From assembly GCA_947396885.1 (NCBI GenBank), contig OX377204.1, positions 41,377,975 through 41,441,974 on the forward strand: a DNA stretch of 64,000 nucleotides. The letters run 5' to 3'. The translations under genes were made by a program, and so were the position numbers. Positions within the stretch are counted from its first letter, which is position 1, and each line of letters starts with the position of its first letter. Shown here piece after piece: positions 1 through 10,239 of this stretch. The notes under the pieces are model-generated. The model had not been told where the DNA came from, made no database searches, and saw only the letters and a list, made by a program, of their open reading frames with translations. The DNA is from Heligmosomoides polygyrus polygyrus (Eukaryota; Nematoda; Chromadorea; Rhabditida; Heligmosomidae).

Positions 1-498
1 TGTTCGAGCAGGCGCCAGCAGCGTCTCCATTCGGCCTCGTCGCGCGTCAGAGTGCTCCAATGGTTCCTCCTTGCTCGAGGCACCGAAACTCGTGCCGAAC
101 CCACCCCCGATAACGGCTCTGTCCAGCAGGTGTCTGCGAAGCGCATTACTCACTAGCCCACCTAATTTTCGGCGACTTGGCCCGTGCGACCGCGTCTCTG
201 GTCTCCGAAAGTCGACGAAGCTCGAATCTCCGAAGGTTTTATTTAGCTTGCGTGAGTCGTGTCACTCCGTGCATCGTCCACTCGATTCCACGCTGCGTTA
301 TGCTGATCCTGTGTTCATTCTGCTCTCTTATAGCCCAGGTCGGCGTATAATAGGGCAAAAAGAACAGTGTAGTCTGATGGGTACGGAGTCAGACGTTTTT
401 CGTTTTCTTCACAACTTCGATACTCTTGAAAGCGCTCAAGCCGCTCGTTTCCTTCTCAGCTCCGGCGCTAAGTCATTAACCATTTTGACTTCGCGACT

Positions 499-566
499 TA
501 AATTCACGTAGTACTAATGTTAGTGCTCGGTGTTATGAGCACTAACCTTAGTACTACGTGAATTTA
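499..566. repeat. Imperfect hairpin, about 30-bp arms
   Basis: Bases 499-528 and 537-566 are inverted copies around an 8-base loop (529-536), with very few mismatches. The arms contain AATTCACGTAGTACTAA and its reverse complement. It sits directly against the edge of the RTE fragment, so it may be a small foldback or a MITE remnant. No target duplication was recognised. Confidence 0.7.
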
Positions 567-1200
567 GACGTCGATAACTAAGCGAAGGTGGTGTAGTTGC
601 CCCCTGTCGAATTTCACTCCCATGTCTTTCCATTCTACATCACGCATGACGTTTTCGAGGTTGGCACTTAAGAGGTTCGGCAATATAGCATCCCCTTGCT
701 TAACTACCCTCTTCACGTTTACGACGACGTCGTTGCAGAATGGTGAGATCATTTTCGTGAATTCCCTGTACAGCTCTCGAAGAACTCTGGTGTACTAAGG
801 ATAAGTAGGAACGCCCTGAGTGTGCAGAGCTTCGATGACCGCTTCAGCTTTTTTACGGAGTCAAATGTCTTCCTCAGCTTGATGAGCTTAAGGCACAGCG
901 GCAGCTTTTACTCTCGCGACACTTCTATGAGCTTCGCAATGGTGTGTATGTGGTCGGTCGTGCTGATTCCTCTCTGACGTCCTGCTTGTTCGTATGGCGG
1001 TCTTTCGACCAGCGTTCTGCTAATCCTATTCAGGATCACACGAGTGAACAGTTTGTAGACTACGGACAGCAGGCAGATCGGGCGATAGTTGCCAATGACG
1101 TCGACGTCTCCCTTCTTCTCCAGCAAGTCAGCCCTGGTCTTCCACTAAGATGGAACCTTGCATTCCGACAGTAGCGTGTGAGGCCAGAGCGCTCTCAAGG
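562..1200 (-). pseudogene. RTE-type non-LTR reverse transcriptase fragment
   Basis: Read on the minus strand, 908-1126 encodes the RT stretch GNYRPICLLSVVYKLFTRV followed by LNRI and EQAG, and 564-752 encodes a region with KQGDAILPNLLSANLENVM. Both are hallmark blocks of RTE-clade reverse transcriptases. The two blocks are out of frame with each other, and the joining sequence still shows a KTFDSV-like remnant. Where FADD should stand the sequence reads LRLVIDV, so the catalytic aspartates are lost. Upstream, to about base 1200, a decayed KWKT-like segment continues. This is a dead internal LINE fragment, with neither a 5' endonuclease nor a 3' tail visible. Confidence 0.85.
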
Positions 1201-2450
1201 AGTTCACCCGATTGCCTGACATGTGCAACGGTCGCTGTTGCATTGCTTGACTTATGGGTTGGATGTCTTTTCGTGTCACACATTGTTTGTAGTTGTTTTC
1301 AACACTGCTTACGCTAAACTTACGTATACGCCTTAATTGATAAATGAAGGTAAATAAAAATATTCACATCTACGATTTCATGGTTTTCCTACACTAGAGA
1401 GGCCTAAGAAATATGAACATTTAAGAAAGAGAATGAACCCAAGGTAGGCACAATGAAGAATTGATAAAACGAGGGTAGAAGCAACACCTCTCACGCGAGT
1501 GGTCTCGAATCCCCACATCTCCGAAATTCTGCTCATCACCGCTGTTCGAGAACACCAGATACGGTCGCACGCGCCGAGGTTATCCGGTTTTATCCGAATC
1601 ATCCAGTGTCCGGCTAATTGAATGATTCGGATAATGGCTATTTCGCGGACCCAGATTTTTGGATGATTCGGATAAGAACATTTTCGCGGGGCCGGAAAAT
1701 TGGATGTTTCGAAACGGGATATCCGAATATGATTCATTCGGATCCAATGGATAGTTGGCACCCGCTTCCCGAGAGCAGTGTGGTACTGTATTCCGCGGGA
1801 TGCCAGTGAACATCACTGAGCCCTCCGATTCGTACTTCTTTCTGAAAGCACTGACGATATCAGGCTCACCTTGTCAATAGAGCGAAGGCTATCCATTAAT
1901 GCCGTGATGGACGAATAAAGACGCTGCTGGCACCTGCTCGAACAACTCGATGATCAACGGGACAACAGATTAGAAATGGGAGACCAAAAAGCGCAGACCT
2001 TTCACAATCGTTGAGATTTGAACTGTAATTCACCGAAAAAATATCCCATCGTAAGCTTCCCACTGAAGCTGTTTTGTGCGGTCTCCAAGAGAACAATATC
2101 CCTATTCCTAGTTGGATGTTGTTGTCCATGCTTCCACGGTAGACCGCACTTAGATTTCAAACACCCTTATGTATATTTATAGAACTCTGCGAAGGCTATA
2201 TGATGCGAAAACTGGCTTGCTTCACCAAGAGATGGCAGTGTAATGAAAAATACGGGTTACAATTTATAACAAATCACAGATCTTGGGCTTCGTCAAATTC
2301 TTCCAAGGCTTGACCATTAATACTATATGTCGGTAGTTGAGTGCGATTTTTACAACTCCGATCTAATCACTAGATGGTGCGTCTCTTCAGCGGCAGCTGG
2401 TGTTCGCATTTTCTACCTAAAAGCTCATAAAATTGATGGAAAGCGTTGCC
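1201..2450. other. Intergenic or intronic sequence without a recognised gene
   Basis: No family motif was found here. It contains three copies of the 12-mer TGATTCGGATAA or its complement (1590-1601, 1623-1634, 1664-1675). The first two are inverted and could form a hairpin with a 21-base loop. Short open frames on both strands show no recognisable domain. Confidence 0.5.
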
Positions 2451-2705
2451 AGATATGGGGAGGGAGACGTTCTGCCTGAAAGCGGCGTGGGCAAAGGCAC
2501 GGGACAGTGCCTGCAGAGCCAATTAGTGTCGCTCGCGCGGTGGCACCCGCCGCTTCGCACTGAGCCCAGATAGCCCTCGCCGCGGAGTGACGCTGACCTG
2601 GCCGACCACGGGAGCCCGCAGATCGACCAGAGTTTGTGTGATTACAGTCGATAGAGTGATAGGAGGCTCAGACAGTTTGCATTGGCAGTCCAGAAGTTCG
2701 GTTTG

Positions 2706-3050
2706 ATATGAACTCTACCATCCCCTATATCAGAATTTCGAGCTCTATCGAATGAGCCAGGAAGGAATCTTGCCTCAATAACCCTTACTACAACTTTTTT
2801 CAGGCGCTGTTTAACTTTCGTTAAATATCAGGTTTTTCACATATACCAGGATTAAATGCGGTACATGCCTCCAGGCTACTGATGTGAACTCCACCATCTC
2901 CTATATTAGAATATCGACCTCTTTCGAATGAGCCAGAAACTATCCTGCTTAGATAATCCTTAAGGCGACGTTTTATTCGTTGTTTAATTTTCTCAAATAT
3001 CGGTTTTTATTTATATCAGAATTAATTGCGAGGCATGCTTTCAGGCTGAA
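2706..3050. repeat. Tandem direct repeat of about 175 bp within the foldback element
   Basis: Bases 2706-2880 and 2881-3050 are diverged tandem copies. Each begins near a GATRTGAACTC motif, contains GAATGAGCCAG, runs through TGTTTAA..TT and ATATC.GTTTTT, and ends with a GCATGC.T.CAGGCT motif. The second copy is clearly more diverged than the two arms are from each other. Confidence 0.7.
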
Positions 3051-3496
3051 TATAATTAGGTAGACGAGAAACCTTCGATGTGTGCATTATCAAGTTCTAT
3101 AGAAAAATCAGTTACGAAATGCTAAGGAGATATCATGTTGAAACTAATGCTTTAAACTTCTGTTAAAAGATCTCTTGTCTATCTAATTGGAATCCTCGTG
3201 CAATTCAAGTTTGGAAGCATGCATCGCATTCAATCCTGATATATGTGAATAAAATCTGATATTTAACTAAAGTTAAACAGCGCCTGAAAAAATCGTTATA
3301 AGGCTTATTGAGGCAAGATTCTTTCCTGGCTCATTCGATAGAGCTCGAAATTCTGATATGGGAGATGGTAGGGTTCATATCAAACCGAATTTCTGGACAG
3401 CCAACGCAAGCCGTCTGGGCCTCCTATCCCTCTATTGACCGTAATCACACCAAATCTGGTCGACCTGCTGGCTCGCGTGGTTGGCTGGGTCAGCAT

Positions 3497-5613
3497 CAGG
3501 GGTGTGCGTAAATGAAATCCGAAATTTCGTAAATCGTAAATCGTAAACCGTAAATCGTAAGAGGTGGCCGACTTATAATGCATCTAGTTTCCTTCATTTT
3601 TTTTCCTATTATGTTAAAGCTAATCGAAGCTAACTATGTTTTATTGAGAAGTCTTCAGCACGAGCTGAAACTTTTATAATTAAGATGGAAGTCATTAAAT
3701 CAACTAGCACCTTTCAAATCAAGCTGGACAAGTTTTTGGAGATCCAAAATAAACTGCTTGTTCAAAAACGCTATCTTAAAAGGCGCCTATGCATTGTGCC
3801 CAAATAAAAAGCTTACACTGTTTGGACGATCAAAATTGTTTATCATTCTACTAGCCATTGGCTTGCATATAAAAATATGACTTTGTAGAAACAACCGCAA
3901 CAAGTCCGAGTAACCCAACAAAAACCATTCCATCCAAAACCAAAAAAAGATTGATCGCTGACTAACTCGATGAAAACAGTATTTGCTCAAATAATCCAAC
4001 AAGCAAGCAAGCAACAAGCATCCCATACTGAGTGAGCGCATGGCACATTTCTATGGTATGACACACCTAAAGTTCTAAGCCTTCCCACATTTTGGATTGT
4101 ACGCAACAGCATTTTTGTAGCAGACGGGAAGGAACTGTGACGACTGAAAGAGTATGATCACATTCTTGGATCACATTCACTCATCATAGTCGGATTTTTA
4201 ACTTAAAATTATAAAAGAAGATATTTTTGTGGCATTCTTTAAAACTAAAATAGAGAAGCACGATGCAGCTTGAATTGAAAGTGGTTTAACTGTTTCATAC
4301 AAATTGCATTTTAAGCGTATAGGAACACATGGTAGAGAAGTCGGAGGAGGGTGGCTATCGCATGCTCCAGAATAGTTCTTGATTAGGATCCTACCACGGG
4401 CCGTCAAGTAATTGCTGGGTTGTGAATTGGTACATGATTTGCCTGGGAATGATAAAACACTATCTCTATATCGGTGGCAACCGCAATTCATTCTATAAGG
4501 CAAACTCACACTCAAATGACCTCTACGATATTCCACAGAGGTAGAAAGAATGAATGGCGCATCTCAAACAGGGACTGGTTAACGTCATGCTTTGTCCTTT
4601 ATCATTTTTGAAGGCATCCATAACTTCTGGAATAAAAGAACGTCGCTCGACGATACCAGCCAATTATGTTCGCCATTTACTTCGCTCGCAGTCTGCTTGC
4701 ACTTGTTAAATTTCGGAAACTCCAAAATATTGCTTTACTAATTAATGACTGCTTGCATTCGCCTGTACTGCTCTCCACTACCTTTCTAACAAACGCTATC
4801 GTATCTTTTGCCCAGTCTTTAGCATTCTGAGCGGATCGCATAGGGCGAACGCAACAACTCCAATCTGAACAATGAAAACGAGACCAAAAGTGTCAAAACA
4901 TTTTTCATGAAAATGTCAGGCGTTTTGCTTAAGTTGCACCTTAAATATGAATACACTCCGCGTCATGACGTGCAGTGATAATCAGATTGAAACACGATTG
5001 TTTTACTCATTCCAACAGTTTAGCTGTTACTCCACAGCCTTCAATCAAGTCCAATATTTTTTTGACGGCTTTGCATGAGTTGTCCTCGTGTGCGTTGGAC
5101 AGAGTCGTCTATGCGGTGAACAAGTGGTTAAAAAGTTGCAAGTTGACTGGTCGCAGCGTAGAATATGGTTCAGCAGGTTGTCATCTTCATTCCAGTGCAA
5201 AGAGAATTTTCATGTTTTTCTGTGGACAGGAACGATGTGCTCTCAGGCAATTCGGATGTGAGATGTTGTGATAGAGTGTGGTCAGAAAAAAGGCTAGCCT
5301 CGTTCCATTGCCAGGAATTAACCATAGCGGAATATCCACAAAGCTGCATTGTTCTGTCACAGCGCCACAGCATGACATTAAAAAGTAAATGGGAAATAGC
5401 AATGAGCTATGAAGGAAGTCTTTAAAAGTGGGTACATCGTCATAATCCGAATTGTATCATGTTATGTGGACGTTTATCAACTGTGGACCGAAGATCACAC
5501 ATACGAAAATTTACGATTTACGACCCAAAATGTCGTAAATCGTAAATCGTAAGAAATTTGCCAAAAATCACCGTAAATCGTAAAATCGTAAATCGTAATT
5601 ACGCACACCCCTG
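3497..5613. mobile_element. Non-autonomous hAT-type element with 8-bp target duplication
   Basis: The element starts CAGGGGTGTGCGTAA and ends TTACGCACACCCCTG, a perfect 15-bp terminal inverted repeat of the type seen in hAT transposons. It is flanked by GTCAGCAT (3489-3496) and GTCAGCAC (5614-5621), an 8-bp duplication with one mismatch, which is the hAT hallmark. Subterminal arrays of the octamer CGTAAATC occur at 3529-3560 and again near the right end (5511-5600), as expected for transposase-binding repeats. The interior (about 3600-5500) has only short frames and no hAT dimerisation or BED-finger motif that I can recognise. Confidence 0.88.
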
Positions 5614-5832
5614 GTCAGCACCGCCTCTGCTGCGATAGCTGTCTGGGCTCAGCGCTAAGCGGTGGGTGTCACCGCGCGAGTCGACGCTAATTGGCTCCGC
5701 AGGCACTGTCCGGCGCCTTTGCCCGCGCCGCTTTCAGGCAGAACGTCCCTCACCCCCAGATATGTACTTGTACCGTCCAAGCAACCAGGCATGATTTGAG
5801 CTTTGGCAAAAGGCACCTAAACAGGGTTGCAG

Positions 5833-6239
5833 GAGAGCATGCTACTGCGGGCAGAAAGTCGAAGTGGATGCTACGTGAAGGGTCGAGAGCTAACGCTCTT
5901 CAACTGGAAGTATAGCGATAGCGCTGTTGCCATAGACAGCGTCACCAGAGACAGCAGAACAGCCGTGAGTGAAGCGTTTTAAGACTGTTGTGACAAATTT
6001 ATGCTTGAATTCGTCTCAGGATGGGACTGTAGGCACGGTGGAAGTCGTCAGCACTCGCTTCGGCACCACCACTATGAACACCGCTGACACATTGGACGTA
6101 GAAAGGCGGTGAGCAGCTTTACCCAAAGTTTCGCTGTTTTTTGCCGTAATGTGTAAAGCGGTAACTTGTTTCTATTAGGTACCGAAAGAAGGGCTCAAAG
6201 AGGACAAAGGAGGCTGAAGCCAGCATGGAATTCAACTAG
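5833..6239 (+). CDS. Last three exons of an unrecognised host gene
   Basis: Three exons fit together in phase: 5833-5964 (after TTGCAG, before GTGAGT, exactly 44 codons), 6020-6108 (after TCTCAG, before GTGAGC, 29 codons plus two bases), and 6179-6239 (after TATTAG, ending in TAG). An AATAAA lies 55 bases after the stop. The predicted tail is about 93 residues, hydrophilic, with the run GRELTLFNWKYSDSAVAID in the first exon, a Thr-rich stretch FGTTTMNTADT, then a basic patch YRKKGSKRTK and the end ASMEFN. No membrane segment or catalytic motif is visible; it could be the cytoplasmic tail of a larger protein. Upstream exons were not found and would lie beyond the foldback element. Function unknown. 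Confidence 0.7.
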
Positions 6240-6293
6240 AGCGACACGGAAGTTCAGTCTATGATCCGACACTTTATACACGTATTAACTAAT

Positions 6294-6299
6294 AATAAA
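6294..6299 (+). terminator. Polyadenylation signal AATAAA
   Basis: Canonical hexamer 55 bases downstream of the TAG that ends the spliced gene at 5833-6239. The spacing is typical of nematode 3' UTRs. Confidence 0.65.
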
Positions 6300-9200
6300 T
6301 GCGAACACGAATTTCGAGTATGAAGTCGTTGGTGCAGGTCGACTTCACGGGTCCACCTGATAAGCTTGTTTAGTCTTCTGACGCTTTTGCTCACTGTTTA
6401 CTGTCATGTAATGTCGTGACGTCCTGCTGACACAGACGACAGCGCGCCAACTGCAGAGTGCCGCGAAAACCACGGTTGTTTGAATTCGTTCCGGGTTCTG
6501 TTTCATTCATTCACCTTTCACCTTTCTCTTCTCCATTAGGAATACTGTTATAGGTTAGGTATCCATGCACGACTAACAGGACCAGAGGACATAAGTTTGC
6601 GTGGCTGCATCTTGCACTGCGTGTTCTATTATTCCTACCATTACTGTCAGGTGGTCTCCCTCTCGACTTGACTCGAACCAAGTCGTTATTCTTAGTGGCA
6701 CTTTTGAGGTGATCTCACCTTTTACTTAACCTGAAATGCTTCTACAGATGTCACCGATCATTAGCGCCCTCAGGCGGTCCCTTCCTAGTATCCGCCACGC
6801 TTTTTACTAACAATAAGCTTGGGATGGCTTGCTTATGAGCAATTCGTGTGTTCCACTCCAAAAAATAGAATATGCAGATATATGTCGCCTAGACGAGCCG
6901 CATTGGGAGATGTAGACGTGCCATCCAATCAGAATGGGCGAAATATTTTTAGAGGGCGTGTCCAGTTGGTACCCTGATCGGTTGTGTTCGGTCCGCGCTC
7001 TGCTTGATTATTATTGGCTGGTGTCCTCGCACCTTTCAATGCTGCTCACCTTCACTACACGTATCAATGTGCATGGTAACAGCTCACATGCTCGGAGCCT
7101 ATCGAGAAGTTGGTTGGTCTTTTCCGATTAGCTCAAGCCTTTCGCATAAGCCCCTCTCGTTATAACGCGATTGAAGGGACCGGAGAAAATCCGCGCTGTA
7201 ACGGGAGCCGCGTACTAACCGGAGCTGACTTTTTCTGCACTATTTTACGTGCAGATTTACCTAAACCACCTACAATCACCAAATCGTAATGAAATATGTA
7301 ACTGTGAAGACAGTTCGAATTAGAGAACTCGAGATTATCAATGATGCTCCCGCACTCAGAGAGACTCACTGTAAATGAATAAATTTCAAATCCTCGTGAA
7401 GAGTAACAAGTACCCTAATCGCTTCCCTTGACTTGGCAGCTCTATCCTGAACAGATTTCTTCTTGAGACAAGAGTCAGAATGTTGTACACCACAATTGGA
7501 GTAAAAGACTTTTCACCTGCAGCGCCATTCCGAAAAAAAAGTAACTATGAGCCATACACCTGTAAAAATCCCATCGCAAAAGCTCACCATCATTTTGGAG
7601 GCTCTCCTTGTTAGCAATTCCCCGCCCTTTCGACCTATTCGTCGTCTTCGGGAACACGTTGGACCACCACTAGGGCACGTCGCTGCTACTTCAGTTACAT
7701 ACTAGTCGAGCCGAGACACATCTGCATGTATGTGGCGACTATCTCGTAAGAGGTTCTCGAAAGGAACGTTTATGGTGGGTCTCCGTTTCGACCTTCTTTA
7801 GAGGTAGTCCGGATTTGGCGACTGCTATATCGCTAGTCCATCAACTGTTATCCACCAGTCTCCTCATAGACACTGTGATCAACTCACAGTCTTCAATAAA
7901 ATGATGAAAAATCGGTAGTTCTGTATGTTCTAGCCCTTATGACTTGAAATGAACCATCGTATCATGCCTGTCCCATAGCGTTGCGCTTGAAATGTGTGTT
8001 GACGAAAGAAACGTTTATCGTACAGCAATATGTACATCACAAAACAAATAAAGAACCTCCCTAGAGACACGTTATTACCATAAACAGGAAACTCATAGTG
8101 TAAGAGCCTTCACAAGTCAACTGAAGATTTGCTGACGTTCGTGATGGAAGAATCGGCGAGAAGTAGGAATACGCTGCCCTTCTTCTCATCGTCTATTCGT
8201 TGGCACCAGATCCTTCCACATCTCGCGCAACTCTGACGCGTGCTGGCTCCTAAACGTTCATATTCTGAGCGTTCTTTTTTCTTTTGCAAATTACCGCTGT
8301 GCAGTAGAAGCCCATGCCTTTCACTCGCTACCCTCTGAAATGTTCTTGGGTTCGTTGGTGTCTTCTATTTCGACTTTTATCCCAGCTCAACGGCAGCCGT
8401 ATCCGTCGTCATCTCTCTACATTCCTACCCCACTAAATGACCAGTGATGTTACTCGCACTCACTTCTCCTGACGCCTCTTCATTGCTGCTAACATCTCGC
8501 GCCACTCTGACGACGGTCGAACTAACCACCTGAAACAGTGTCCTCAGAGAGCTGTTCTCATTAACTGCTGTCCCTCCTCACCTCTCCTGATCCCTCTACA
8601 GCTGCATTGCCGTTCTTCTGAAAATAAACGTTTGGCTATCGCGTTCAGGAGTCTGCACACTTGATTTGACTGTGCAGTTTCAGGAGCAAGCCAAAGCAAC
8701 ACAGTGCTATATTTTTCCCACCCATGTGCTATCAATTTTTATATATTGGCGCAAATCGAAGTCCAATCAATAGCACGGCGTAACATGAGTCTCCACCCGA
8801 CTATAGTATCACGCTGACGATCGCGCACGCCACTTCAGACCATTAAGTATTCTGGTGTCGTTGAAGGATAGGCAACATAGGAAATAACGGACAACAATAG
8901 CGTAGGGATGGGTGGTAATATTGGTAATATCCAATGCGGTAATATATTGAAGGTAATATCCAAAGCGTAGAGGCAGAATTGTTCCTTCGCAGCAAATGCC
9001 TTACATGCGGATAGAAAATAGCCCTTGTGAAGTATGGCTTTCACACGCAGTAACGTTTGTCTGTTTGTCATGTGGCCTTCAGCGCCAGTTCAAGAATATT
9101 TTTGAGACCCTGAGTCATTTTTAATCACTCTCGCTTTGAGTCCGTTCACAAGTAATGGAAGACACAGTAGGAGTTGGTACTAGTGGTAAAAAAGCGTCGA
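6300..9200. other. Unannotated region, no recognisable gene
   Basis: About 2.9 kb of ordinary-composition sequence with only short, unrelated frames on both strands. A segment near 6905-7020 is GC-richer and includes CCAATCA, but there is no adjoining gene to make it a promoter call. No transposon ends, tandem arrays or RNA genes were recognised. Confidence 0.4.
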
Positions 9201-9208
9201 AGACTACA

Positions 9209-9737
9209 TTAAGGAGACGTCGCCGTTACCTTCTCGTCCTCATCTGATTCCGATGACTTGTCTTCAGCTTTTCTCCTTACGCGAATCATCTGAATTGACG
9301 TCGTCAATATTTCTCAAACTAGCGAATCTTCTCTATCTACATACCTTATGGTCACCGGATCCCTCCTCAACAGGTTCTGCTTCCTTGTCCTTTTTCTTCT
9401 TGTCATCCTTCTCGCTCGAGCCCGATTCTTCAGATGAGCTCTTGTCACTTTTCCGAATAACTCGGGTGAGCTGAAAAGATGCGCTTTCCAAGTCATCTTT
9501 TAGGAGGCTCCACTTTTCCATTCATTTATATGAAAAGAATTTTCTGATCGCCGCTATTAATCTGGGAAGCAGTGCAGCAAGGGCACGTCTTCGAGACCGC
9601 ATATGAAGCACCTAATTCTAAAAAGGTAAAAGAAAAGTAGAGCTCACCAATTGGTCGTCGGATCCGAACTCGGTCTTGCGTACAGAATAGGCAATGGCTG
9701 CAACAACAACGAGGAGAAGCACGATGAGGGATCTCAT
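9209..9737 (-). CDS. Small secreted, charged low-complexity protein (three exons)
   Basis: Exon 1 (9648-9737) encodes 30 residues starting MRSLIVLLLVVVAAIAYS, a textbook signal peptide, and ends at a GTGAGC donor. Exon 2 (9345-9470) follows TTTTCAG, is exactly 42 codons in phase 0, and is rich in Ser, Glu, Asp and Lys (SSSEESGSSEKDDKKKKDKE), ending at GTATGT. Exon 3 (9230-9289) follows AATTCAG and continues with EDKSSESDEDEK. It either ends at a GTAACG donor or reads through to a TAA at 9209-9211. The start codon is three bases after a pyrimidine-rich AG. Mature protein about 75-80 residues, without cysteines, highly charged. This is a secreted nematode-type polypeptide of unknown role. A further downstream exon is possible, because no AATAAA was seen after the TAA. 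Confidence 0.75.
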
Positions 9738-9740
9738 ATT

Positions 9741-9752
9741 CTAAACAAAAAT
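9741..9752 (-). promoter_or_regulatory. Candidate trans-splice acceptor
   Basis: On the minus strand the sequence TTTTTGTTTAG is followed by AAT and then the ATG of the secreted protein. An acceptor three bases before the start codon with no matching upstream exon is the usual layout of a nematode spliced-leader site. It is inferred from sequence only. Confidence 0.55.
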
Positions 9753-9848
9753 CGCTTAACTAAGGTTATGACCGAAACCGTCACTAATGCTCGCGAACGA
9801 CTATCCACCAACACGTATGGGCTCTTGAACTGTTTCCAACCACGGCAT

Positions 9849-10160
9849 CTATAACATGATATCGTCGATCCTATCAACGACTAACGCATCACACTCTCTA
9901 GTAAGTCCATTTTTCTCCTTGCGTTCAAGACTACTGTAGACCACTGCCTCCTCAAAGGCAACATTTAGCACAGTGTACACGACCTGCACTGCCCAGGTAG
10001 CGCCGACCTCCACTCCCACATACATTGCCTGTAGAGCCTTTGCACCCAAAATTGGACGTCCGTCTTTTTTCGTCAAATTTCCTGAGGAATGCTTTCCGAG
10101 GAACGCCTGCAGCAAGGATGACCGATCTAAGTGCAGCTTCCAAAAGGTCACTTCAATCAC
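9849..10160 (-). CDS. Unrecognised candidate exon or ORF
   Basis: A 103-codon minus-strand frame with a protein-like middle (KDGRPILGAKALQAMYVG, then a hydrophobic helix-like stretch VGATWAVQVVYTVLNVAF). It has a possible 3' splice acceptor TTGCTGCAG inside it at about 10107-10115. The opposite strand (9973-10233) is also open and rich in cysteine, so which strand codes, if either, cannot be decided from sequence alone. It lies just upstream of the secreted-protein gene on the same strand. Confidence 0.25.
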   Translation of the reverse strand: MIEVTFWKLHLDRSSLLQAFLGKHSSGNLTKKDGRPILGAKALQAMYVGVEVGATWAVQVVYTVLNVAFEEAVVYSSLERKEKNGLTRECDALVVDRIDDIML

Positions 10161-10239
10161 TGCTAAGCAACAAGTGTCTCACGACAAGTGTGCAGCTGAC
10201 GATGCTAAGTGCACGAAGGAAGGAGCACATTAGTGGATG

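Larger units (their letters stand above)
2451..5763. mobile_element. Long inverted-repeat (foldback) element, split by a hAT-type insertion
   Basis: The left arm at about 2451-2874 matches, in reverse complement, the right arm at about 3205-3496 plus 5614-5763. Shared landmarks are GACGTTCTGCCTGAAAGCGG near the outer ends, GAATGAGCCAGGAA in the middle and AGGCGCTGTTTAACTTT near the inner ends. Arms are roughly 400 bp with about 85-90% identity by eye. Without the 2117-bp insertion the element is about 1.2 kb. A partial direct repeat of arm sequence lies at 2881-3050. No transposase frame was seen, so it is probably non-autonomous. It ends about 70 bp before the first exon of a host gene and may sit in one of its introns. 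Confidence 0.8.

Noticed and set aside
71..511. 146-codon plus-strand ORF at the window start
   Set aside because: No domain, no splice context, odd Ser/Leu/Arg-rich composition, and it runs straight into the hairpin. Kept out for lack of support.
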